Shown in pieces: positions 1-6,943 of a stretch of DNA of 13,569 bases (position 1 is its first letter; the number at the start of each line of letters is the position of its first letter). Position numbers and translations under genes: made by a program. The DNA comes from an uncultured Rhodobacter sp. (GTDB lineage Bacteria; Pseudomonadota; Alphaproteobacteria; Rhodobacterales; Rhodobacteraceae): the NCBI GenBank assembly GCA_937901435.1, contig CALGTJ010000198.1:1-13569 (forward strand), read 5' to 3'. The notes below the pieces were generated by a model, which saw only the letters and a list, made by a program, of their open reading frames with translations, had not been told where the DNA came from and did no database searches.

Positions 1-461
1 CTGAGAAATAGAGGAAAAATAGAGCGGCGGACAACTACGCTGACACAGGGGGGGCAAAGGTCATCAGGATCGCGGCCAGTGAATGCCAATAACCCGCGCA
101 CCAGCGCCCCGACCCCTGCGCGCGTTGACCAAAGCGCGCCGCCGATGGACACCAGAGTGGCCCAGCCCAAGGTGCTGGAATTGGCGTCGACCAGCACCCG
201 CACCTGACCCTCTAACAGTGCAAGTGCCTCTGCCGGGACAAGGCCGCGCAGCATGTTCAACTGATCCTCGATGATTGAGGGGTCAGAGATAAAGCCCCAA
301 AAGGCAATCACAGCGGCAAAGGCGGGAAACACGGCCAGCATCGCGTAAAAGGCGACGCCTGCCGCGATCAGATCGAGGTTGCGTTCGCTCATGCAGCGCA
401 TGACACCGCGCAAAATTGCCAGTGGCGCCAGTCGGGTCCGGTGATCGTGGGGATAAGTCAT
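1..461 (-). CDS. YihY/BrkB-family inner-membrane protein, partial and apparently disrupted
   Basis: The reading frame opens at ATG 461 (an in-frame ATG also lies at 476; neither has a clear Shine-Dalgarno sequence) and stays open to the window edge, so the C-terminal part is missing. The first 120 or so residues read like the start of a YihY/BrkB (UPF0761) multi-pass membrane protein. They show an NLDLIAAGVAFYAMLAVFPA segment, a first hydrophobic helix, then SIIEDQLNMLRGLVPAEA and GWATLVSIGGALWSTRAGV. After ALVRG (ending at 93) the frame gives LLAFTGRDPDD, which is unlike the family, while the next frame from 91 gives YWHSLAAILMTFA, which fits the expected next helix. This points to loss of roughly 35 bases plus a frame change, so the gene may be a pseudogene or the sequence may be wrong here. 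The family's molecular function is not established. The gene diverges from rsfS. Confidence 0.6.
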   Translation of the reverse strand, partial: MTYPHDHRTRLAPLAILRGVMRCMSERNLDLIAAGVAFYAMLAVFPAFAAVIAFWGFISDPSIIEDQLNMLRGLVPAEALALLEGQVRVLVDANSSTLGWATLVSIGGALWSTRAGVGALVRGLLAFTGRDPDDLCPPCVSVVVRRSIFPLFL

Positions 462-476
462 ATCGACGTTTAACAT

Positions 477-742
477 GTGATATCATGTGCGCAATTCAAT
501 GCGAAAGCTTTGTATTGCGCTGCGGGAATGGCGGGTGAGGCCGGTCCAATTGGTCAAGGAAGGCTGGAAATCGTCTTGAATGAAACCGAGTCGCGAGACG
601 GGTCCCGAACGCCAGCACCTTGTTTCCAAGCCGTAAAGCCGCAGATCCGCGCAAGACCCGGCAACAAAATACAGCATTCCAGGCCACAATGTTCTTTTAA
701 GTGGCGCATTAGGCACGTTTAAGCCATGTTGGCGCTCTGTTA
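477..742. other. Gene-free intergenic stretch
   Basis: This stretch lies between the diverging yihY-like gene and the rsfS promoter. Short open frames exist on both strands, but none has a ribosome binding site or a recognisable protein, and frames overlap on opposite strands. I saw no tRNA, no strong terminator and no family RNA. The left end has CATGTG twice, at 474-479 and 484-489, ten bases apart, over the alternative yihY start. That could be a regulatory site, but nothing else supports it. Confidence 0.5.
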
Positions 743-771
743 TTGAGATGTCACCCTTTCGATGCTACTTT
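743..771 (+). promoter_or_regulatory. Sigma70-type promoter for rsfS and downstream genes
   Basis: A TTGAGA -35 element (743-748) is separated by exactly 17 bases from a TACTTT -10 element (766-771), which predicts transcription starting near 778. If real, this excludes the far-upstream in-frame ATG at 748 as the rsfS start, because that codon lies in the -35 element. ATG 778 would be leaderless. It leaves a 5' leader of about 100 bases containing the strong AAGGAGG at 814-820. Judged by eye from consensus and spacing only. Confidence 0.5.
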
Positions 772-823
772 ACACACATGCCCAGCGTCCAGGGCGTGGA
801 ATGGCGTGTCACGAAGGAGGACT

Positions 824-883
824 ATGTCCTGTCTCAGATTGAAACTGCGGTCAGTTATCCGGCCGCGCAGGCTGCATCAATGA
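824..883 (+). other. Possible 19-residue leader ORF overlapping the rsfS start
   Basis: The strongest Shine-Dalgarno in the area, AAGGAGG (814-820), stands three bases before ATG 824. That ATG opens a 19-codon basic peptide (MSCLRLKLRSVIRPRRLHQ). Its TGA (881-883) overlaps the likely rsfS ATG (880-882) as ATGA, the classic arrangement for translational coupling. The spacing is shorter than usual. The same Shine-Dalgarno is eight bases from CTG 829, which is in frame with rsfS and could be a non-standard start. Either this short ORF or an N-terminally longer RsfS is used; the sequence alone does not decide. Confidence 0.25.
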
Positions 884-1248
884 CGATGCAACCGAACCAA
901 CCCTCAAGCGAAGTTTTGCTTGAGCATATTCTTACCTCCCTTGATGAAGACAAAGCCGAGGACATCGTTTCGATCCCCCTGAAAGGGAAAAGCGAAATGG
1001 CGGACTATATGGTGATCTGTTCTGGTCGTTCGACCCGGCAGGTGTCTTCGATTGCGGAAAAATTGCAGGACCACCTCAAGCAAGAGTTTGGGCGTTTCTG
1101 CAAAGTCGAAGGCAAGGGCGCAGGCGACTGGGTTCTGTTGGATACGGGCGATGTGATCGTGCATGTGTTCCGTCCCGAGGTGCGCGAGTTCTATCAGCTT
1201 GAAAAGATGTGGATGAACCCGGGCGAAGCGGTGGCGTCCCCGATCTGA
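880..1248 (+). CDS. rsfS: Ribosome silencing factor RsfS
   Basis: RsfS binds ribosomal protein uL14 on the large subunit and blocks subunit joining, lowering translation in stationary phase or starvation. From ATG 880 the product is 122 residues, close to the usual 105-120. The whole RsfS/Iojap domain is present: LDEDKAEDIVSIPLKGKSEM (about 21-40), ADYMVICSGRSTRQV (41-55), GDWVLLDTGDVIVHVFRPE (82-100) and the very typical VREFYQLEKMW (101-111). The frame is open back to ATG 748, but 748 lies in a promoter element and the region before 880 is unlike the family. ATG 880, ATG 886 and CTG 829 (eight bases after AAGGAGG) are the realistic starts. The stop TGA overlaps the ATG of a five-codon ORF leading to rlmH. 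Function is certain; the exact N-terminus is not. Confidence 0.93.
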   Translation: MTMQPNQPSSEVLLEHILTSLDEDKAEDIVSIPLKGKSEMADYMVICSGRSTRQVSSIAEKLQDHLKQEFGRFCKVEGKGAGDWVLLDTGDVIVHVFRPEVREFYQLEKMWMNPGEAVASPI

Positions 1249-1265
1249 TGCATCTGGTTCTCTGA
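1248..1265 (+). other. Five-codon mini-ORF bridging rsfS and rlmH
   Basis: The rsfS stop TGA (1246-1248) overlaps an ATG (1248-1250) that opens Met-His-Leu-Val-Leu. The TGA of this mini-ORF (1263-1265) in turn overlaps the rlmH ATG (1265-1267). The gap thus begins and ends with TGATG. There is no Shine-Dalgarno before rlmH, so ribosomes finishing rsfS could reach rlmH by two successive termination-reinitiation steps. That role is inference; the overlaps are plain in the sequence. Confidence 0.3.
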
Positions 1266-1735
1266 TGCGTCTGCATATCTGTGCGGTGGGCCGGCTGAGG
1301 GCTGGCCCGGAACGCACCCTGATCGACGATTACCTGACGCGCTTTGACCGGACAGGTCGCGCTCTGGGGCTTGGTCCTGCAACCCTTCACGAAGTCGAAG
1401 ACAAAAAGGGCGGCGGGATGCGCGCCGAGGCGGATCTGTTGCGTCGCGCCGTGCCGAATGGTGCGCGCCTCGCGGTGATGGACGAGCGCGGCAAGACGCC
1501 CAACTCGCCCGGTTTCGCGGATATTCTGGCGGGATGGCGCGATACGGGCGTGCAGGATGCGGCTTTTGTGATTGGCGGGGCGGACGGGATTGACCCAGAT
1601 CTGCGCGCGCAGGCCGATATGGCGATTTCCTTTGGTGCGATGGTCTGGCCGCATATGCTGGCGCGGGTGATGCTGGCCGAGCAGATATATCGTGCGGCCT
1701 CAATTCTGGCCGGATCGCCCTATCACAGGGTTTAA
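1265..1735 (+). CDS. rlmH: 23S rRNA (pseudouridine1915-N3)-methyltransferase RlmH
   Basis: RlmH uses S-adenosylmethionine to methylate N3 of pseudouridine 1915 in helix 69 of 23S rRNA, acting on assembled 70S ribosomes as a homodimer. The 156-residue length matches the family (about 155-160). The SPOUT/trefoil-knot features are present: LAVMDERGKTPNSPGFA (69-85), the SAM-loop FVIGGADGI (101-109), the conserved W-P-H at 128-130 followed by LARVMLAEQIYRA, and the family's C-terminal PYHR (152-155) needed for catalysis. The start has no Shine-Dalgarno, and translation probably depends on rsfS through the mini-ORF before it. rsfS-rlmH adjacency is very widespread in bacteria. Confidence 0.96.
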   Translation: MRLHICAVGRLRAGPERTLIDDYLTRFDRTGRALGLGPATLHEVEDKKGGGMRAEADLLRRAVPNGARLAVMDERGKTPNSPGFADILAGWRDTGVQDAAFVIGGADGIDPDLRAQADMAISFGAMVWPHMLARVMLAEQIYRAASILAGSPYHRV

Positions 1736-1743
1736 TTCCCCCG

Positions 1744-1775
1744 TTGCGTCAGATCAGGATTCAAATCTGGCGCAA
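1744..1775 (+). other. Intergenic hairpin between rlmH and gpmI
   Basis: TTGCGTCAGAT (1744-1754) can pair with ATCTGGCGCAA (1765-1775) in RNA over 11 positions with one G-U pair and a ten-base loop. No run of T follows, so it is not a standard intrinsic terminator. It may be an mRNA processing or stability element, or a protein-binding site. It starts nine bases after the rlmH stop and ends about 40 bases before gpmI. Confidence 0.4.
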
Positions 1776-1816
1776 ACCAGAGTAAGAGCTGTCTATCACT
1801 TTATGAGGTTCGCGAT

Positions 1817-3337
1817 ATGTCAGCCCCCAAACCTGTTGTTCTTTGTATTCTTGATGGGTGGGGGCATCGTGACGACGTTGTTGGCAATGCGCCCAAACTG
1901 GCCAAGACCCCACATTTTGATCGCATAATGTCAGAGTGTCCGCATGGGTTTTTGACCACCTTCGGGCCGGATGTTGGCCTGCCAAGCGGGCAGATGGGCA
2001 ATTCCGAGGTCGGGCATACGAATATCGGGGCCGGGCGTGTCGTGGCGATGGATCTGGGGCAGATCGAGTTGGCGATCGAGGATGGGTCTTTTTTCAGGAA
2101 CGATGCAATTCTGGAGTTTATCGAAAAGATGAAAGCCAGCGGTGGCGTGGCCCATGTGATCGGGCTGGTCTCGCCCGGTGGGGTGCACGCGCATCAGGAT
2201 CATGTGGTTGCTGCAGCGCAAGCCCTCGTTGATGCCGGGGTGCCCTTGGCCTGTCACGTGATCACCGACGGGCGCGATGTTGCCCCTGAGTCTGCACGGG
2301 CGCAGGTGGCCGAATTTGAGGCTGCTCTGCCCGAGGGCGCAAGGGTGGTTTCGGTTTCAGGACGGTATTTTGCGATGGACCGTGACAATCGCTGGGACCG
2401 GGTCAGCAAGGCCTATGGGGCGATGGTTCTGGGGCAGGGTGCCCGGTTTGACACCGCGGATGCGGCGATTGTGGAGTCTTATGGGGTGGGCGCAATGGAT
2501 GAGTTTATCGTCCCTTGCGTGATTGGTGATTTTGACGGGATGAAAGACGGGGACGGCTTGTTTTTCGTCAACTTCCGCGCGGATCGGGCGCGCGAGATAT
2601 TGAGCGCAATCGGGGATCCGGGTTTCGATGGGTTCGAGGTGGGACCTCGGCCTGCCCTTGCGGGCATGCTCGGCATGGTCGATTATTCCAAGCGGCACAT
2701 GGAATACATGACGGCGGCCTATCCCAAGAAAGAGGTCGTCAACACGCTTGGCGCTTGGGTCGCGCAGAAGGGGCTAAAGCAGTTTCGGCTGGCTGAGACG
2801 GAAAAGTATCCACATGTGACCTTTTTCCTCAACGGCGGGCGTGAGACGGCGGAAGAGGGCGAGGCGCGCTACATGGCGCAATCGCCCAAGGTGGCGACCT
2901 ATGATTTGCAACCCGAGATGTCAGAACCTGAGGTCGCGCGAGAGTTGGTGAAGGCGATTGAAGAGCGGTTTGATCTGATCGTGGTGAATTTTGCCAACCC
3001 GGATATGGTCGGTCATACGGGGGATCTGGACGCGGCGATTGCCGCCTGTGAGGCGGTGGACGAGGGGTTGGGGCTTGCCCTGGACGCGCTGAACGCTGTG
3101 GGCGGTGCGATGATTGTCACGGCAGACCATGGCAATTGCGAGACGATGATCGATCCCGTGACGGGCGGGCCGCACACCGCCCATACGGTCAATCTGGTGC
3201 CGGTCGCGGTGGTGGGCGCGCCTGCGGGGGCGAAACTGCGCGATGGCAGGCTTGCGGATCTGGCGCCGACTGTGCTGGATCTGATGGGGCTGGATCTGCC
3301 GCCTGAAATGACAGGTGTGAGTTTGTTGGTGCCGTGA
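1817..3337 (+). CDS. gpmI: 2,3-bisphosphoglycerate-independent phosphoglycerate mutase
   Basis: GpmI interconverts 3- and 2-phosphoglycerate in glycolysis and gluconeogenesis through a phosphoserine intermediate, with two divalent metal ions (usually Mn2+). It is a monomeric cytoplasmic enzyme of the alkaline phosphatase superfamily. At 506 residues it is of normal length. Visible signatures are the metal-site ILDGWG (11-16), the nucleophile serine in MGNSEVGH (Ser63), GGVHAHQDH (121-129), ITDGRD (149-154), the substrate-binding GRYFAMDRDNRWDR (182-195), NFRADRARE (252-260), and the C-terminal metal ligands in NPDMVGHTGD and TADHGNCE. The usual Asp before GGVH is Pro here. GAGG (1805-1808) lies eight bases before the ATG. 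The stop TGA overlaps the next gene's ATG, so gpmI and the EnvC-like gene are probably co-translated. Confidence 0.97.
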   Translation: MSAPKPVVLCILDGWGHRDDVVGNAPKLAKTPHFDRIMSECPHGFLTTFGPDVGLPSGQMGNSEVGHTNIGAGRVVAMDLGQIELAIEDGSFFRNDAILEFIEKMKASGGVAHVIGLVSPGGVHAHQDHVVAAAQALVDAGVPLACHVITDGRDVAPESARAQVAEFEAALPEGARVVSVSGRYFAMDRDNRWDRVSKAYGAMVLGQGARFDTADAAIVESYGVGAMDEFIVPCVIGDFDGMKDGDGLFFVNFRADRAREILSAIGDPGFDGFEVGPRPALAGMLGMVDYSKRHMEYMTAAYPKKEVVNTLGAWVAQKGLKQFRLAETEKYPHVTFFLNGGRETAEEGEARYMAQSPKVATYDLQPEMSEPEVARELVKAIEERFDLIVVNFANPDMVGHTGDLDAAIAACEAVDEGLGLALDALNAVGGAMIVTADHGNCETMIDPVTGGPHTAHTVNLVPVAVVGAPAGAKLRDGRLADLAPTVLDLMGLDLPPEMTGVSLLVP

Positions 3338-4455
3338 TGCGGGTTCTGGCCATAGCTGTGGCGTTGGGTCTATGTGCGCCCGTGATGGCGCAGGAAAACC
3401 CCGCGATGATCGCCAAGCGGGCGGCGGGGCAGCTTGAGGCGGCGCAGAACGCGATGTTTCTGGCGGAAAAGGCCAGCGACCGGGTCGCCGCGCTCAGCCA
3501 GACGATCCGCGCTTATGAACATGGGTTGACGGGGCTGCGCGAAGGTTTGCGGCGCGCGGCGATCCGAGAGGCTGCGATGGCGCGCAAGTTCGAGGCAGAG
3601 CGGGAGCGTGTGTCACGTCTTTTGGGTGTTTTGCTATCCATCGAACAATCCCCCACGCCTTTGCTGATGCTGCATCCGGGTGGGCCGATTGGCACGGCGC
3701 GCTCTGGCATGATGGTCGGTGATATCACCCCGGCGATCCAGCGTCAGGCAGAGGTGTTGCGGACCGAGCTGGAGGAAATCGCGATTTTGCGGGCTTTGCA
3801 GGAAAGCGCAGAGGGCACGTTGGAAGAAGGTCTGAGAGGGGTTCAGGCGGCGCGCACTGAATTAAGCCAAGCCATTTCGAACCGCACGAATTTGCCACGG
3901 CGGTTTCTGGAGAATCCTGACGCATTGACGCAATTGATCAATAGTTCCGAAACATTGCAAAGCTTTGCACAGGGGTTGGTGGATTTGCAGGTGACGGGGT
4001 TGGACGCTCCTTTGCACATCGGGGACGCCCGCGGGGCGCTTCCGCTGCCCGTGACAGGCGTGATCCTGCGCCGCGCCGGAGAAGCGGACGCCGCTGGCAT
4101 CACGCGCCCCGGAATTGTCATCGCGACAGAGCCGAACGCATTGGTTACAACACCCTGGCCTGCGACCATTCGTTACCTCGGTCCCTTGCTGGACTACGGA
4201 AACGTGATGGTCCTTGAGCCGGGTGATGGCTATCTTTTGGTTCTGGCCGGGTTAGATCACGTCTATGGTCGCCAAGGAGAAGTCTTGCCAGCCGGGACAC
4301 CAGTGGGTTTGATGGGCGGAAATGCACCGGAGGCCGGGGTCATTTTGGCGCGGGCTGCCGAAGGAGGTGGCGCTGAGCGGTCAGAAACGCTCTATATGGA
4401 ATTGAGGCAAGGTGACGACCCGGTCGATCCGGGCATATGGTTCGCCTATGAATGA
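3337..4455 (+). CDS. envC: EnvC-like murein hydrolase activator (degenerate LytM/M23 domain)
   Basis: Proteins of this family are periplasmic and switch on peptidoglycan amidases during septum splitting; they do not cut themselves. The 372-residue product has a Sec signal peptide (MRVLAIAVALGLCAPVMAQ, cleavage near 19). A long Ala/Glu/Arg-rich helical region with coiled-coil character follows to about 230. The C-terminal LytM-like domain contains LLDYGNVMVLEPGDGYLLVL and ends in SETLYMELRQGDDPVDPG. The zinc ligands of active M23 peptidases are not seen: the usual H-x-H is replaced by LYMEL, as in EnvC. Start ATG 3337 overlaps the gpmI stop (TGATG); GTG 3334 is also possible. The ctpA gene starts 12 bases downstream. 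The sequence diverges from E. coli EnvC, so the exact partner amidase is unknown. Confidence 0.85.
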   Translation: MRVLAIAVALGLCAPVMAQENPAMIAKRAAGQLEAAQNAMFLAEKASDRVAALSQTIRAYEHGLTGLREGLRRAAIREAAMARKFEAERERVSRLLGVLLSIEQSPTPLLMLHPGGPIGTARSGMMVGDITPAIQRQAEVLRTELEEIAILRALQESAEGTLEEGLRGVQAARTELSQAISNRTNLPRRFLENPDALTQLINSSETLQSFAQGLVDLQVTGLDAPLHIGDARGALPLPVTGVILRRAGEADAAGITRPGIVIATEPNALVTTPWPATIRYLGPLLDYGNVMVLEPGDGYLLVLAGLDHVYGRQGEVLPAGTPVGLMGGNAPEAGVILARAAEGGGAERSETLYMELRQGDDPVDPGIWFAYE

Positions 4456-4467
4456 CATGAGGACGCG

Positions 4468-5805
4468 ATGAGAAAATTCGTTATGGCGGCGGTGGCCGGA
4501 ACCCTTGTGGGGGCAATCGCCACCACGCAAATCGCCGGACCGCTCTTGGCCCAAGAAGGCGAACGCAAAACATCTGTCTATGAACAGCTTGATTTGTTTG
4601 GAGATATTTTTGAGCGTATCCGCGCCCAATATGTCGAAGAGGTCGATGAATCCGATCTGATCGAGGCGGCGATCAACGGCATGCTGACCTCGCTTGATCC
4701 GCATTCCTCGTATCTGTCGCCCAAAGCGGCGGACGATATGCGCGTGCAGACGCGCGGTGAATTTGGCGGGCTGGGCATCGAGGTCACGCAAGAAGAGGGC
4801 TTTGTCAAAGTGGTGTCGCCCATCGATGACACCCCCGCCGACGAGGCTGGCATGGAGGCCGGTGATTTTATCACACACGTAGACGGCGAATCGGTTCTTG
4901 GTCTGACGCTGGATCAAGCGGTTGAAATGATGCGCGGGCCGGTTGGGTCAGAGATCATCATCACCGTGGTGCGCGAAGGTGTTGACGAGCCGTTCGATGT
5001 CTCGATCATCCGCGACACGATCAAACTGACGGCTGTGCGCACCCGGACCCAAGGCGAAACGGTTGTCTTGCGCGTCACGACGTTCAACGACCAGACCTTT
5101 CCAAACCTTGAAAAAGGCCTTTTGGAGTCGGTCGAGGAACTGGGTGGCATGGACAATGTGAACGGCTTCGTTCTGGATCTGCGCAACAACCCCGGTGGTC
5201 TGCTGACGCAGGCGATCCGTGTCTCTGATGCCTTCCTGAACGCGGGCGAGATTGTTTCGACCCGTGGCCGTGACCCACAGGATGGCGACCGCTACAATGC
5301 CACTTTGGGGGATCTTGCCGATGGCAAACCACTGGTGGTTCTGATCAACGGCGGCTCTGCCTCTGCGTCAGAGATTGTGGCCGGTGCGTTGCAAGACCAT
5401 CGCCGGGCCATCGTGATCGGAACGAAATCCTTTGGTAAGGGGTCGGTCCAGACGGTCATGCCACTGCGGGGCGATGGCGCGATGCGCCTGACGACGGCGC
5501 GCTACTACACGCCTTCGGGCCGCTCTATTCAGGCGCTGGGTGTGTCCCCGGATATTATCGTGGAACAGCCGCGTCGTGACCCCACCGCCGAGGTCGAAGA
5601 GGACGAGAATGCCCGTCCACAGCGTAGCGAGGCCGACCTGCGCGGCAGCCTCAACAACGACTCGCTGACCGAGGACGAGCGTCGCCAGATCGAGGCGGAT
5701 CGTGCCAAGGCAGAGGCGGCTGCAAAGCTGCGGGTGGATGACTATCAACTGGCCTATGCCATTGATATCCTAAAGGGTCTGTCGGCTCTGGCCCCTGCCA
5801 AGTAG
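4468..5805 (+). CDS. ctpA: C-terminal processing peptidase CtpA (S41 family)
   Basis: S41 C-terminal proteases degrade or trim periplasmic proteins, often cell-wall hydrolases and lipoproteins, using a Ser-Lys dyad. The 445-residue product has a signal peptide or N-terminal anchor (about 1-29, ending LLAQ). A helical N-domain contains INGMLTSLDPHSSYLSP (70-86), and a PDZ domain spans about 96-170 with GEFGGLGIEV. The protease core has VLDLRNNPGG (235-244) and GGSASASE with the catalytic Ser at 299. The general-base Lys is at 324 in SFGKGSVQ. An acidic and basic low-complexity stretch lies near 370-420. GAGGA (4459-4463) is the ribosome binding site. It lies 12 bases after the EnvC-like gene, which fits a joint role in cell-wall turnover. 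An intrinsic terminator follows. Confidence 0.96.
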   Translation: MRKFVMAAVAGTLVGAIATTQIAGPLLAQEGERKTSVYEQLDLFGDIFERIRAQYVEEVDESDLIEAAINGMLTSLDPHSSYLSPKAADDMRVQTRGEFGGLGIEVTQEEGFVKVVSPIDDTPADEAGMEAGDFITHVDGESVLGLTLDQAVEMMRGPVGSEIIITVVREGVDEPFDVSIIRDTIKLTAVRTRTQGETVVLRVTTFNDQTFPNLEKGLLESVEELGGMDNVNGFVLDLRNNPGGLLTQAIRVSDAFLNAGEIVSTRGRDPQDGDRYNATLGDLADGKPLVVLINGGSASASEIVAGALQDHRRAIVIGTKSFGKGSVQTVMPLRGDGAMRLTTARYYTPSGRSIQALGVSPDIIVEQPRRDPTAEVEEDENARPQRSEADLRGSLNNDSLTEDERRQIEADRAKAEAAAKLRVDDYQLAYAIDILKGLSALAPAK

Positions 5806-5834
5806 GGTTTCGCGACAAACCTCATGATACAATG

Positions 5835-5871
5835 GGCTGCGGTGGGGGATCCCTTCCGCAGCCTTCTTTTT
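5835..5871 (+). terminator. Intrinsic terminator after ctpA
   Basis: GGCTGCGG (5835-5842) pairs perfectly with CCGCAGCC (5856-5863), and TTCTTTTT follows at once (5864-5871). This is the only textbook rho-independent terminator in the window. It ends only 22 bases before the rppH ATG, so rppH needs readthrough or a promoter of its own within this short gap. Confidence 0.85.
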
Positions 5872-5893
5872 GCAAATCACCCAAGGGGCCGCC

Positions 5894-6394
5894 ATGTCGG
5901 ATCGTCAACTTACACCCGCAGAAATAGAGGCGCTGCCCTATCGCCCTTGCGTCGGGATCATGCTGGTCAACGATCAGGGCAAGATCTTTGGGGCGCAGCG
6001 CATCGACAGTGACATCCCCGCGTGGCAAATGCCCCAAGGCGGGATCGACGAGGGCGAAACTGCCCGTGATGCTGCTGTGCGAGAATTATGGGAAGAAACC
6101 GGTGTGACGGCGGATTTGGTGACGATCATGGCCGAGACCGCAGATTGGGTGAATTATGATCTACCGCACAACCTGATCGGGAAACTCTGGAAAGGACGCT
6201 TTCGCGGGCAAAAACAACGCTGGTTTTTGATGCAGTTCCATGGGCAAGATGAACAGATAAACATTAAAACAGACCACCCCGAATTTTCTGAATGGCTCTG
6301 GCTGTCGTCGCAAGAGCTGATTGAAAAGATCGTTCCGTTCAAAAAAGACGTCTATGCCCGGGTGGTCGCCGAATTTAAGGAGCACTTATCATGA
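5894..6394 (+). CDS. rppH: RNA pyrophosphohydrolase RppH (Nudix)
   Basis: RppH removes pyrophosphate from the 5' end of mRNA, giving a 5' monophosphate that speeds RNase E-type decay; plant-associated relatives (IalA, NudH) also cleave dinucleoside polyphosphates. The 166-residue product has [13 protein letters not shown] (14-26), the RppH-type [13 protein letters not shown] (43-55), and a complete Nudix box, G-x5-E-x7-R-E-x2-E-E-x-G, at 49-71 with RELWEETGV. The C-terminal [20 protein letters not shown] is also typical. ATG 5894 is chosen because AAGGGG (5883-5888) precedes it; a TTG at 5870 lies in the terminator T-run and is unlikely. The stop TGA overlaps the next gene's ATG. Confidence 0.95.
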   Translation: MSDRQLTPAEIEALPYRPCVGIMLVNDQGKIFGAQRIDSDIPAWQMPQGGIDEGETARDAAVRELWEETGVTADLVTIMAETADWVNYDLPHNLIGKLWKGRFRGQKQRWFLMQFHGQDEQINIKTDHPEFSEWLWLSSQELIEKIVPFKKDVYARVVAEFKEHLS

Positions 6395-6855
6395 TGCGTA
6401 TTCTGTCCCTCTGCCTCGCAGTTTTCGCCGCAAGCCCCGCCTTGGCGCTTAGCTGTCTTCCCCCGACGATCGAACAGGCCTTTATGGGCGTCCAGCAATC
6501 CCCAGACCTTTATGCGCCCGTGGTGGGCCGCTTTGAAGGTTTCGCATCCCGCGCGCCCAGCAATTCCCCCAATCCTCAGGATCGCACCTTCTGGGCGAAT
6601 TTCGTGGGCGACCATATCTCGTCCAAAGGCCCTCACGCGGACCAGATATTGCGGGTTAAGGTGCGGGTCACCGAAACCTGCGCTGCCTCGTGGTGTGGTA
6701 ATCTCGCGGCGGGCACACAAATGCTGACCTTCCTGCGCAAGTCGGGCAACAGCTATTACATCACAATCGGCGCCTGCGGTGGCAATGCGTTCATGAATCC
6801 AACCGCAAATCAGGTCCAAACCATCCGCAACTGCATGGCTTGGGGCAGCTGCTAA
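6391..6855 (+). CDS. Cysteine-rich secreted protein of unknown function
   Basis: I do not recognise a named family with confidence. The 154-residue product has a clear Sec signal peptide (hydrophobic 4-19, cleavage near ALA at 19). The mature part has six cysteines (22, 97, 102, 129, 148, 154), an even number that suits disulfides in the periplasm. The N-terminal [11 protein letters not shown], the VKVRVTETC core, and the G-T-Q-M-L-T-F-L strand followed by ACGG loosely resemble TIMP/NTR-like OB-fold proteins; this is a weak inference. The Cys at 22 is not in a good lipobox. ATG 6391 overlaps the rppH stop as ATGA, and AAGGAG (6377-6382) lies eight bases upstream, so it is translated with rppH. 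A hairpin repeat lies 30 bases after its stop. Confidence 0.75.
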   Translation: MMRILSLCLAVFAASPALALSCLPPTIEQAFMGVQQSPDLYAPVVGRFEGFASRAPSNSPNPQDRTFWANFVGDHISSKGPHADQILRVKVRVTETCAASWCGNLAAGTQMLTFLRKSGNSYYITIGACGGNAFMNPTANQVQTIRNCMAWGSC

Positions 6856-6884
6856 CGGCTATCTTCCGCGCAGGATCTGTTCCC

Positions 6885-6943
6885 TTCATCTGGCCGAAAA
6901 TACCTCGGGGAGGTCTGGAGGGGTGGAACCCCTCCAGCGTCGG
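6885..6943. repeat. Intergenic hairpin repeat, copy 1
   Basis: The block reads TTCATCTGG, then AAAATACC, CGGGGAGGT and a perfect nine-base-pair hairpin: CTGGAGGGG (6915-6923), loop TGGAA, CCCCTCCAG (6929-6937), then GCGTCGG. The same block recurs at 9953-10007 in the same orientation, with the stem altered on both sides. Read on the minus strand, the hairpin is followed by GGTATTTT, so it may work as a leftward terminator. There is no T-run on the plus strand. From memory, similar blocks are common between genes in Rhodobacteraceae, but I could not check. Confidence 0.7.

Noticed and set aside
477..722. Short open frames on both strands between yihY and rsfS
   Set aside because: No ribosome binding site, no protein resemblance, and frames on both strands overlap; I also looked for nadD or proA remnants and saw none.
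748..879. N-terminal extension of RsfS from ATG 748
   Set aside because: The ATG lies within a likely -35 element and the first residues do not resemble the family.
1076..1703. Two long minus-strand frames opposite rsfS and rlmH
   Set aside because: They are Arg/Pro/Ala-rich shadows of well-identified genes and overlap each other.
5870..5893. TTG start for rppH
   Set aside because: It lies in the terminator T-run; ATG 5894 has a good ribosome binding site.
6915..6937. Hairpin of repeat copy 1 as a plus-strand terminator
   Set aside because: There is no T-run after it on the plus strand, and it is part of a repeated block, so it is reported as a repeat.
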